NCBI GenBank assembly: GCA_002409455.1
Contig: DHNI01000029.1
Span: 1 to 9,065 of the forward strand
DNA from: Firmicutes bacterium UBA5420
GTDB taxonomy: Bacteria; Bacillota; Limnochordia; Darwinibacteriales; Darwinibacteriaceae
Direction: 5' to 3'
Length of the DNA: 9,065 nucleotides
The notes beneath the pieces are model-generated. The model saw only the letters and a program-made list of their open reading frames with translations. It had not been told where the DNA came from and did not search any database. Numbering within the stretch: position 1 is the first letter of the stretch; every line of letters begins with the position of its first letter. The translations under genes were made by a program, and so were the position numbers. This document shows positions 1 to 6,516 of this stretch, in pieces.

Positions 1-486
1 GGCATACCTTTTGACCCCTTTGTCATTGTCTTGGTGAGTTTCTTGGGGCCAAGCATCTGGAATATTGTCTTGGCTATGGCCCTTCTTTTGTGGCGCGATA
101 CCGCTCGGATCATCCGCTCCCAAGTTTTGTCCATCAAAAAAAGAGCTTTTGTCGAAGCGGCCCGTGTATCTGGGGCCTCCGATTCTCGCATTATCTTTAG
201 TTATATTATGCCGAATATCTTGCCCCTTTCGTTGTTGTATGGGTCTTTGGCTATCGGCTGGGCCATCTTAACGGAGGCCGCTGTGAGCTTTTTGGGTTTT
301 GGCGACCCCACTTCTATCAGCTGGGGCTATATGCTGCACGACGCCTATGTGTCTCAAGCCCTTTCCCGCGGGGCTTTTTATTGGATGATCCCGCCGGGAA
401 TCTGCATTATGCTTTTGGTCATGGCAGGTTTCTATATCAGCCGGGGGGCTGAAGAGATTCTCCAGCCCAAACTGCGCAGTATGTAA
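1..486 (+). CDS. Peptide/nickel-type ABC transporter permease, DppC/OppC-like (3' part; start is upstream of the window)
   Basis: Inner-membrane subunit of a binding-protein-dependent importer of the dipeptide/oligopeptide/nickel class. The frame is open from base 1, and 161 residues are visible. They hold hydrophobic membrane segments and the cytoplasmic coupling loop with the EAA motif (VEAARVSGASD at fragment residues 51-61, followed by I..YIMPN), which docks on the ATPase subunits. The TEAAVSFLGFGDP segment and the W-G-M-L stretch after it are typical of DppC C-terminal halves. About the first 40% of a normal permease is missing, only because the window begins here. An ATG at 31 is internal, since conserved permease sequence precedes it. 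The stop at 484-486 is followed at once by the ribosome binding site of the ATPase gene, so the two are in one operon. The substrate cannot be told from this subunit. Confidence 0.93.
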   Translation, partial: GIPFDPFVIVLVSFLGPSIWNIVLAMALLLWRDTARIIRSQVLSIKKRAFVEAARVSGASDSRIIFSYIMPNILPLSLLYGSLAIGWAILTEAAVSFLGFGDPTSISWGYMLHDAYVSQALSRGAFYWMIPPGICIMLLVMAGFYISRGAEEILQPKLRSM

Positions 487-501
487 GAAAGGAGGGCTAG
501 C

Positions 502-1398
502 ATGTCCTTATTGGATGTACGAGATATGAAAGTCCATTACAAAACGAAAAAGGGTATCTCTCAGGCCGTCGATGGCGTATCGTTTGCTGTGGAGCCTGGC
601 CGGAGCTTAGGCCTCGTGGGTGAAAGCGGCTGTGGAAAGAGTACGATGGTGAATGGAATTATTCGGGTTATGGCTAAAAACGCCTTTATTCCCAGTGGGA
701 GAGTTCTGTTTTCTGGTCAGAATCTTGCAGCCCTCCCAGAGAAGGAGATGCGCAAAGTGCGTTGGCGGGAGTTGTCCTTGATTCCTCAGGCGGCCATGGA
801 TTCGCTGAATCCAGTTTTCGCCGTGGAAGATGCCTTTATCGAGGTTTTGACCCTCAAGGGTGGCCTGACCCGTAAAGAAGCTCATGCGCGCACGGTTGAG
901 CTCTTTACCATGGTGGGCCTGGATCCTGATCGCATGAGAAACTTTCCTCACGAGTATTCCGGGGGAATGAAACAACGGGCGGCTATCGCCTTGGCCCTCG
1001 CTCTCCAGCCAAAGCTCGTTATTGCTGACGAGCCCGTGACAGCTCTAGATGTTATTGTCCAGCGCCAGGTTCTCGATGAGCTGAAGCGCCTACGCAATGA
1101 TTTGAACTTAGCCCTCATTATGATTACGCATGACATTTCTGTCGTAGCTGAAACCTGCGATCGCATTGCCGTGATGTATGCTGGAAAAGTGGTGGAAAAG
1201 GGGACGACCAAGGAAGTACTCCAAAATTCCTTGCATCCTTATACCATGGGTTTGGAAAACGCTTTTCCCGATGTACGCCAGCAAGACAAGGAGCTTATTT
1301 CCATCGAAGGTTCGCCCCCAGATTTGGTCAATCCACCGTCCAGGGTGCAGGTTTGCTCCGCGCTGTCCCTTTGCCTTGGAGCGCTGTGCTACAAGTGA
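502..1398 (+). CDS. Peptide ABC transporter ATP-binding protein, DppD/OppD-like, C-terminus altered by a frameshift
   Basis: Cytoplasmic ATPase that powers the importer, expected to pair with the DppF-like product of the next gene. All catalytic parts of the nucleotide-binding domain are present: Walker A GESGCGKST (residues 40-48), Q-loop Gln96, signature SGGM (153-156), Walker B LVIADEP (172-178) and switch His210. The start ATG has a strong AAAGGAGG site at 488-495. After residue 280 (PDLVNPPS) the frame no longer matches the family and ends 18 residues later. The expected continuation, GCRFAPRCPFALERC, lies in the next frame from 1343 to a stop at 1514-1516. One extra base at about 1339-1342 explains this, and removing it gives a normal-length protein of about 337 residues. 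As written, the protein lacks the C-terminal oligo_HPY region with its cysteines. A sequencing error, a recent mutation and recoding are all possible. The ATPase core would survive in each case. Confidence 0.9.
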   Translation: MSLLDVRDMKVHYKTKKGISQAVDGVSFAVEPGRSLGLVGESGCGKSTMVNGIIRVMAKNAFIPSGRVLFSGQNLAALPEKEMRKVRWRELSLIPQAAMDSLNPVFAVEDAFIEVLTLKGGLTRKEAHARTVELFTMVGLDPDRMRNFPHEYSGGMKQRAAIALALALQPKLVIADEPVTALDVIVQRQVLDELKRLRNDLNLALIMITHDISVVAETCDRIAVMYAGKVVEKGTTKEVLQNSLHPYTMGLENAFPDVRQQDKELISIEGSPPDLVNPPSRVQVCSALSLCLGALCYK

Positions 1399-1516
1399 AC
1401 CCAAGTACCAAGAGGTGGATGATCAGCATGGGCATGGGGCAGCTTGCTTTCGGTTGGCAGAAGCTAAGACCCTGAGGCAACTAGCAAAGGAGGCTAAAAC
1501 ATGGCAATCAGCTTGA
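1343..1516 (+). other. Displaced C-terminal coding segment of the DppD/OppD-like ATPase (frame +1 relative to the 502 start)
   Basis: This is not an independent gene. It is the out-of-frame remainder of the upstream ATPase: about 57 codons starting at GCRFAPRC and running to TGA at 1514-1516. It carries the family's cysteine pattern C-x5-C-x6-C, with a further Cys in GAACF. This is the C-terminal region of DppD/OppD proteins, for which an iron-sulfur cluster has been described in a mycobacterial DppD (recalled from the literature, not tested here). Its codons read as well-conserved protein, so any break must be recent or an artefact. In the repaired frame the stop would overlap the start of the next gene by 16 bases, a common arrangement in dpp operons. 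Confidence 0.8.
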
Positions 1517-2556
1517 ACTGCAGTGACACAGACGAGTTCGTGGTCGAATTACGAAACGTCAAAAAACTATATCCTGTTCGCCAAAGCCTTTTTCGAAACA
1601 GACAGCAAAGCCAGTGGCTGACTGCGGTCAATGGTGTGGATCTCCGTCTGAAAAAGGGAGAATCCCTGGGGATTGCAGGTGAGAGTGGTTGCGGTAAGTC
1701 TACCATGGGACGCCTTTTACTGAAACTGATCGACAGTACTGAGGGGCAGTATCTCTTTAATGGTGAGGATGTGACAGTGCTCCGTTCCAAGGAAGAGATC
1801 TTAAGATTTCGTCGTCAGGCACAATTGGTCTTTCAAAATCCCTTTGAGGCATTGAATCCACGCTTTACGGTGCAGCGTTCGATCACAGAGCCTCTAACCA
1901 TTCACGGTATTGGATCATCCAAGGAAGAGCGCGCTGAACTCGTGAAGCAAGCTCTCAGAAAGGTGAACTTACAGCCCGCCGAGGCGTTTTTAGAGAAGTA
2001 TCCCCATCAAATGAGTGGGGGACAGCTACAACGTGTGGTTTTGGCCCGGGCCTTAGTACTAAAACCCGCCTTCTTGGTGGCTGACGAACCTGTCTCCATG
2101 CTAGATGTTTCGGTGCGGGCTGGGGTACTCAACTTGATGAAGGAGATTGCAGAGGAGATGCAGCTGGCAACAGTCTATATCTCCCATGACCTTTCGTTGT
2201 TGCAGTATCTTTGCGATCATACCGCCATCATGTACCTGGGTCAAATTGTGGAGTATGGTAGGACGGAAGACATTCTAACAAAGCCCCTCCATCCGTATGC
2301 CCAAGCTTTGGTTGCGGCCATTCCTACTTTGGATCCTGGTAAACGACCAGAAGAAATTCCCTTGAGTAAGCATGTGCCAAGCCCAGTTGATTTGCCTTCA
2401 GGGTGCTTGCTCCAGGATCGCTGTCCTTATGCTCAGGCGACCTGCAAGGCTTCGGAGCAGATACTGACAGATGTGGGTGATGGCCATCTAGTACGTTGCG
2501 GTCTTGTTTGTGCTAATAACGATAGTCTTAAATTAGAGGGAGGAAAAGCTGTATGA
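1501..2556 (+). CDS. Peptide ABC transporter ATP-binding protein, DppF/OppF-like
   Basis: Second ATPase of the importer, which forms a heterodimer with the DppD-like subunit on the cytoplasmic face of the permeases. At 351 residues it is slightly longer than many DppF proteins. Visible motifs are Walker A GESGCGKST (60-68), Q-loop Gln112 (FQNP), signature SGGQ (172-175), Walker B FLVADEP (191-197) and switch His229. The C-terminal oligopeptide-transporter extension is intact: SGCLLQDRCPYAQATC gives C-x5-C-x6-C, with a later Cys in HLVRCGL. This contrasts with the frameshifted partner. The start at 1501 is supported by AAAGGAGG at 1486-1493 with a 7-base spacer. The N-terminal 10 residues or so are poorly conserved in style. 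The gene overlaps the next one by 4 bases (ATGA), which suggests translational coupling and shared expression. Confidence 0.95.
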   Translation: MAISLNCSDTDEFVVELRNVKKLYPVRQSLFRNRQQSQWLTAVNGVDLRLKKGESLGIAGESGCGKSTMGRLLLKLIDSTEGQYLFNGEDVTVLRSKEEILRFRRQAQLVFQNPFEALNPRFTVQRSITEPLTIHGIGSSKEERAELVKQALRKVNLQPAEAFLEKYPHQMSGGQLQRVVLARALVLKPAFLVADEPVSMLDVSVRAGVLNLMKEIAEEMQLATVYISHDLSLLQYLCDHTAIMYLGQIVEYGRTEDILTKPLHPYAQALVAAIPTLDPGKRPEEIPLSKHVPSPVDLPSGCLLQDRCPYAQATCKASEQILTDVGDGHLVRCGLVCANNDSLKLEGGKAV

Positions 2557-3308
2557 AAATCGCCTATGTAGTTCCAGGTCCCATGGATCACAAGGAGGCA
2601 GCCCGCCGCGGTGCTATTTTAAAGGAATGGGCCGCACCGGATACCGCAGTAGATATTCGCAGGGTGGAAGAAGGGCCCGCTTCGATTGAATCGATGTATG
2701 AGGAATATCTGAGCATTCCTGCTGCCGCGCAAGTTGTCTTCCAGCTCGAACAGGAAGGATATGATGCTGCCATTTTGGGCTGTGCGGGAGACCCCGGTCT
2801 TGACGCTATGCGAGAGATTACAAGTCAAATGCTTGTAGTTGGCCCTGGGCAGACGAGTTTTCAGACTGCGGCCATGCTCTGCCATCAGTTTTCGGTCTTG
2901 ACCATTGCCGAGAGCATGATTGATACCAGCTTTGAGCTAGGGTTTAAAGCGGGGGTATTGGCCAAGTTGGCCTCGGTACGATCGGTGGAGGTACCTGTTT
3001 TAGAACTCGCCACCGATCGAGCTGGTACCATGGAGAAGATTATTGCGGAAGGTCGGGCAGCAATGATAGAAGATAGGGCCCAGGCCTTAGTCTTAGGCTG
3101 CATGTCCATGGGCTTTCTCCAGGTGGCCGAAGAGGTGCAGGAGGTTCTTGGTATTCCCGTGATCAACCCCTCCCGGGTGGCTTTGGCGATGGCGGAATCC
3201 CTGGTACGAAGCGGTCTATCCCATTCTAAGAAGTCCTTTGCTCTGCCACCCAAACTGGCGACGGGTAAGGTGAAATCTCTCCATGAGCTCTCGGTGGTAG
3301 GTGAATAG
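2553..3308 (+). CDS. Aspartate/glutamate/hydantoin racemase family protein (closest to hydantoin racemase)
   Basis: Probably a cofactor-independent two-cysteine racemase that inverts an alpha carbon in an amino acid or a cyclic amino-acid derivative. The 251-residue length fits the family. Both catalytic cysteines are seen in their normal settings: Cys77 in AAILGCAGDPGLDAMRE and Cys183 in ALVLGCMSMGF. The D-P-G-L-x-A-x-R-E stretch after the first Cys is characteristic of the hydantoin/allantoin racemase branch rather than of MurI glutamate racemase. There is no signal peptide, so it acts in the cytoplasm. The start ATG overlaps the stop of the upstream ATPase (ATGA at 2553-2556) and has a GAGGGAGG-like site at 2536-2543. 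Lying between an importer and a dipeptidase, it may convert D-residues released from imported peptides. That role is inference, and the exact substrate is unknown. Confidence 0.85.
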   Translation: MKIAYVVPGPMDHKEAARRGAILKEWAAPDTAVDIRRVEEGPASIESMYEEYLSIPAAAQVVFQLEQEGYDAAILGCAGDPGLDAMREITSQMLVVGPGQTSFQTAAMLCHQFSVLTIAESMIDTSFELGFKAGVLAKLASVRSVEVPVLELATDRAGTMEKIIAEGRAAMIEDRAQALVLGCMSMGFLQVAEEVQEVLGIPVINPSRVALAMAESLVRSGLSHSKKSFALPPKLATGKVKSLHELSVVGE

Positions 3309-3341
3309 CTAGTGGGAACCAAGAAGCAGTATAAGGGGTAC

Positions 3342-4514
3342 ATGTCGTATCAATATCTAGAAGCAGGTAAGGATTTTGTAAGCTATGAAATGGCTGATCA
3401 AGTAGAGCGGGTAGAACCTTACCTTCTCCCGCTTAATGCTAAAGAGGAAGAGCGGGTAGCCTATTTAGCAAAGGAGTCCGTCATTATCTCGCTCCATGAG
3501 CACCCGACGATTATGCCTCAGAACGTGGAAAGAGATTTGGATGCCTACGAACGGCAGGGCCGGGAACATACAGCTTTTTTGGGTCTTTCCCATTCCTATT
3601 TGGACTGTGTGTTTGATAATATGATGGATGGTACTTGTACGATCAGTTCATCGGCTGGTTGGAAGTGGCAGGATATCCTCCATGACTTAGGCATGCGGCG
3701 CAGCGATATTGCCCACCAGGATTTCCTCATCCTCTGCGAGGGTGTCTCTGATATTTACCGTGCCCACAATGAAGGTAGATTGGCCTGGGTACCATCTATC
3801 GAAGGCGCCGCTCCTATTGAAAATGAGCTAGACCGCATCGATATTCTCTATGGTCTTGGTGTGAGGCTCTTAGGGATCACCTATAGCGAGTCAAATGCCT
3901 TGGGCTCTGGTCTCAAGGAAAGGCGGGATGGGGGTCTGACCGCATTTGGCAGACGGGCTGTGGAACGGATGAACAAGCTTGGCATGGCCATTGACTGTTC
4001 ACACACAGGAAGTCTTACGACGCTGGATGTGATTGAACACAGCACGAAGCCCATCTTCTTAAGCCATGTGGGAGCACGCAGTTTGTGGAATAGCAAACGA
4101 CTGACTCCCGATGAAGTATTGCGAGCCTGTGCCGCCAAAGGCGGTGTGATTGGAATTGAAGCAGCTCCCCACACGACCATTACCCATAACAATCCAGCCC
4201 ACAATCTAGATTCGTATATGGAACATTTTGAGTACATTAAGGACTTAGTGGGCATTGATCATGTGGCCTTTGGGCCCGATACCCTCTATGGTGATCATGT
4301 GGGCTTGCACCGTCACTACGCTTCGCAACTGTCCACGAAGGGGACACAAGCAAGTAGTGAATTTCCAGAAGTAGACTATGTGCAGGGTTTGGAAAACCCC
4401 ACAGAAGCGTCCCATAACATCTTGCGTTGGTTAGTGAAACACGACTATTCAACCGAGGACATCCAAAAGGTTCTAGGCAAAAACATCCTCCGTGTTCTTC
4501 ACGAGGTGTGGTAG
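3342..4514 (+). CDS. M19 family (renal/membrane dipeptidase-like) metallohydrolase, variant with HxH metal motif
   Basis: Zinc-dependent dipeptidase of the amidohydrolase superfamily. M19 enzymes cleave dipeptides and often accept a D-residue at the C-terminal side. Numbered from the ATG at 3342 (390 residues), likely metal ligands are His52 and His54 (SLHEHP), Glu154 (SIEG), His221 (DCSHTG) and His242 (LSHVG), with Asp313 in AFGPD. The C-terminal GLENPTEASHNI...VLGKNILRVL part is classic M19. The usual first motif is HxD, but here it is HxH. No signal peptide or lipobox is visible, so it is probably cytoplasmic despite the name membrane dipeptidase. Start choice: the ATG at 3342 has TAAGG at 3332-3336. 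A GTG at 3312 preceded by AGGTG (3299-3303) would add ten residues (MGTKKQYKGY) that look unconserved. It is the last gene of the + strand operon, 33 bases after the racemase. Confidence 0.9.
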   Translation: MSYQYLEAGKDFVSYEMADQVERVEPYLLPLNAKEEERVAYLAKESVIISLHEHPTIMPQNVERDLDAYERQGREHTAFLGLSHSYLDCVFDNMMDGTCTISSSAGWKWQDILHDLGMRRSDIAHQDFLILCEGVSDIYRAHNEGRLAWVPSIEGAAPIENELDRIDILYGLGVRLLGITYSESNALGSGLKERRDGGLTAFGRRAVERMNKLGMAIDCSHTGSLTTLDVIEHSTKPIFLSHVGARSLWNSKRLTPDEVLRACAAKGGVIGIEAAPHTTITHNNPAHNLDSYMEHFEYIKDLVGIDHVAFGPDTLYGDHVGLHRHYASQLSTKGTQASSEFPEVDYVQGLENPTEASHNILRWLVKHDYSTEDIQKVLGKNILRVLHEVW

Positions 4515-4521
4515 CCCGGGG

Positions 4522-4578
4522 CCTGAATTCGTTGAATTGTTTGAGGGACAGGCCCGCGATCAATTTGACGAATTCAGG
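4522..4578 (+). terminator. Long imperfect inverted repeat between convergent operons; possible terminator, without a clear U-tract
   Basis: The left arm 4522-4539 and right arm 4561-4578 can form an 18-bp stem around a 21-base loop. The outer 11 bp (CCTGAATTCGT / ACGAATTCAGG) are perfect. Positions 4533-4567 and 4534-4566 are T-G and G-T, so the stem is fully paired in + strand RNA but has two mismatches in - strand RNA. The right arm includes the stop codon of the ROK gene (4574-4576). No run of T follows on either strand (the + strand continues ATTGGTATTT), so this is not a textbook intrinsic terminator. It could end or stabilise the + strand transcript, or be one copy of a dispersed palindromic repeat. 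Confidence 0.4.
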
Positions 4579-5737
4579 ATTGGTATTTAAAAAATTCATC
4601 TATAACAAGACCAACCGCCCCCAGCACACCAGCATGGGGGTGGAGTTTTGAGTAAGCAAACTGTGGGATATGTCGTGCTCCTAGGGAAAAATGTGCTTGT
4701 ACTTGTTGCAGAACCAAATTTAAGAATATCTCTCCAGCTTCAATCCATAGGCCACCAATAATAATCCTCCCAGGGTTAACCAAGTAAATGATGGACCGAA
4801 TCACCGTCGCCATCTTTTGCGCAGCTTCAATCACGAACTTTTGAGCAAGCTCATCGCCTGCCTTATAGGCCTCGATGAGCTTCATGTTTCCGGTGCTCAA
4901 CTCAGCAAACTCTTTTTCTAGTCTCTTTAAGGAAACATAGGTCTCAAAACAACCTGAATTCCCGCACATGCATAACTTGCCATTGGGCTCTACCGGAAAA
5001 TGGCTTATTTCCCCAGCCACCATCGTTGAACCTCGCACAAGTTGGCCGTCAACCAAAAGGCTTGCTCCGATGGCTCCTTCGGTAATGACAATGTATACTA
5101 CATCCTCGTCATCACGAATGTTCGCTACCCAGACCTCCCCCAAAAGCGCTGCATTGGCGTCATTCTCTACAATAATTCTCATATCTCCTAGAGGAGGGAA
5201 GAGATCGTTAACGTGAATATTTTCCCAGCCCATGGTGCCAGAATGAATAACCTTCTGTTCTTCTGGCGCTACGATACCAGAAATGGAAAGTCCAACTCCA
5301 ATAATGTTTGCAGCCCTAGCCCCGCTTTGGCCAATTTGATCTAAGATAGTCTTAATACTCTCGGCTATAGCTTGTGGCTTTTTGTCTTGCACGGGATCAG
5401 AAAAGCTCACTTTAATCGCGCCTCTAAGATCACAAACAACTCCATGCACAAAAGATTCGTTTACCTCAAAGCCTAGCACATCAATGTGATCGTAATCGAT
5501 TTGAAGAAGCTCCCGATTACGGCCTTGCATTAGCTCAAGCTTCCCTACTTCGATCACGATCTTCTCCTTGAGTAGTTCTTTAACAATACGGGTGATGGTC
5601 GGAGCGCTCAGCCCGGTCTTTTGTGCAATTTCACCGCGAGTCATAGGGGAATCATGGGCGAAAAGCACGCGTAAAACGGTGGTACGGTTTGTTTCCTGCA
5701 TTTCCTTCATACTATTAAACGTTCTTGGAAATTGCAT
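4574..5737 (-). CDS. ROK family transcriptional regulator (NagC/XylR type)
   Basis: DNA-binding regulator with an N-terminal winged helix-turn-helix and a C-terminal ROK (sugar-kinase-like) domain; 387 residues, normal for ROK repressors. The helix-turn-helix spans about residues 34-54 (RGEIAQKTGLSAPTITRIVKE), followed by the wing. In the ROK domain, EISH (243-246) and C-x-C-G-x-x-G-C-x-E (Cys256, Cys258, Cys263) form the usual zinc site. Asp193 lies in VENDANAA. The kinase phosphate motif DxGxT is absent (LGFEVNE instead), so it should sense a ligand rather than phosphorylate it. ROK ligands are usually sugars or sugar phosphates. The start ATG is preceded on the - strand by GAGAGG with a short spacer and lies 18 bases after the CutC-family stop. 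As last gene of the - strand operon it may control that operon, the convergent one, or both. No operator could be identified. Confidence 0.93.
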   Translation of the reverse strand: MQFPRTFNSMKEMQETNRTTVLRVLFAHDSPMTRGEIAQKTGLSAPTITRIVKELLKEKIVIEVGKLELMQGRNRELLQIDYDHIDVLGFEVNESFVHGVVCDLRGAIKVSFSDPVQDKKPQAIAESIKTILDQIGQSGARAANIIGVGLSISGIVAPEEQKVIHSGTMGWENIHVNDLFPPLGDMRIIVENDANAALLGEVWVANIRDDEDVVYIVITEGAIGASLLVDGQLVRGSTMVAGEISHFPVEPNGKLCMCGNSGCFETYVSLKRLEKEFAELSTGNMKLIEAYKAGDELAQKFVIEAAQKMATVIRSIIYLVNPGRIIIGGLWIEAGEIFLNLVLQQVQAHFSLGARHIPQFAYSKLHPHAGVLGAVGLVIDEFFKYQS

Positions 5738-5755
5738 CGTGCCTCTCGCTCCCTC

Positions 5756-6505
5756 TTACTTTTCTTTTTGCTTGACTGCCTCCACGATCTTCGCTGTTTC
5801 CGCCAGGTCAATTCTAACTCGGGTAGCCTCATCGTAGTCATCGGCACCCATCACGAGATTGGCACCGCGCTGCATGGAGGAGGTTACCTTCTCCACATTT
5901 CGAATATGAACTTCCTTCACACCCAGCCCTAAGATTTGCTCCAGATTATCACTGGATATCTCGACACCAGGCATAATACTCAATTTATCACCTATTGTAT
6001 TCTGCAACTCGGCCAAGAGAGCTAATCCCTCAATGGCCCTTGGTTTTTGCCCTGAGGTGAGGAGTCGATTCACACCAAGATCCACGAGTTCCTGCACAAA
6101 CTTGTGGGGATTGCTTGTTACATCGAAGGCACGATGGCAAGTTACCTGGAGCTGATGCTCTTTGGCAATGGAGACTAAATGGGCCATGGCATGAAGATCT
6201 AGATGACCAGAGTTCGTCAAAACCCCAAATACTACGCATTTAGCGCCCGCTTGGGCCGCCATGCGAATATCTCTTTCCATGATCAGAAGCTCCTCGGGAC
6301 TGTAGACAAAGTCTCCACCTCTAGGGCGAATCATGACTGCCACATCAATGCCCACCGCTTCCACTACATGTTCAATAAGCCCATAGCTTGGTGTGGTACC
6401 TCCTGCATCAGGATCTGCGCAAAGCTCAACGCGATCGGCTCCAGCCTCTTTCGCTGCTAGAACATCTTCTATGGTATACGTACATACCTCAACAGTATAC
6501 TTCAT
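5756..6505 (-). CDS. cutC: CutC family protein (PF03932-type TIM barrel)
   Basis: 249 residues with the CutC family landmarks in order: VEVC (5-8), GADRVELCADPDAGGTTPSYG (22-42), VMIRPRGGDFVYS (57-69), GVLTNSGHLD (94-103), CHRAFD (123-128) and LLTSG (148-152). The region near residue 200 reads VHIRN, where many members have a small-residue stretch such as HxSA. The family forms a TIM barrel. It was named for copper tolerance in E. coli, but that role has been questioned and the biochemical function is not settled. Nothing in this window relates to copper. The neighbours are an M81 hydrolase and a ROK regulator, so a metabolic enzyme role in this pathway is an alternative. The start is well supported: AAGGAGAGAG precedes the ATG and touches the stop of the M81 gene, 11 bases upstream. 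Co-transcription with the genes on either side is very likely. Confidence 0.93.
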   Translation of the reverse strand: MKYTVEVCTYTIEDVLAAKEAGADRVELCADPDAGGTTPSYGLIEHVVEAVGIDVAVMIRPRGGDFVYSPEELLIMERDIRMAAQAGAKCVVFGVLTNSGHLDLHAMAHLVSIAKEHQLQVTCHRAFDVTSNPHKFVQELVDLGVNRLLTSGQKPRAIEGLALLAELQNTIGDKLSIMPGVEISSDNLEQILGLGVKEVHIRNVEKVTSSMQRGANLVMGADDYDEATRVRIDLAETAKIVEAVKQKEK

Positions 6506-6516
6506 CTTCTCTCTCC

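Noticed and set aside
1178..1516. Separate small gene starting at ATG 1178
   Set aside because: Up to about 1342 this frame overlaps the well-conserved ATPase frame and makes no family sense. Only the part after the shift is conserved, and it belongs to the DppD-like ATPase.
4615..4649. GC-rich hairpin (CCGCCCCC 4615-4622 with GGGGGTGG 4636-4643) followed by AGTTTT on the + strand, a possible terminator of the + operon
   Set aside because: It lies inside the ROK coding region and encodes the conserved HAGVLGAVG segment of that protein, so the pairing may be a by-product of coding. The T-run is only four bases. It is kept here as a weak alternative to the hairpin at 4522-4578.
4237..4651. Open frames across the convergent junction (4427-4651 on +, 4237-4599 on -)
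   Set aside because: Both mostly overlap the M19 or ROK coding regions in other frames, have no recognisable domain, and have no good ribosome site. They are shadows of the real genes.
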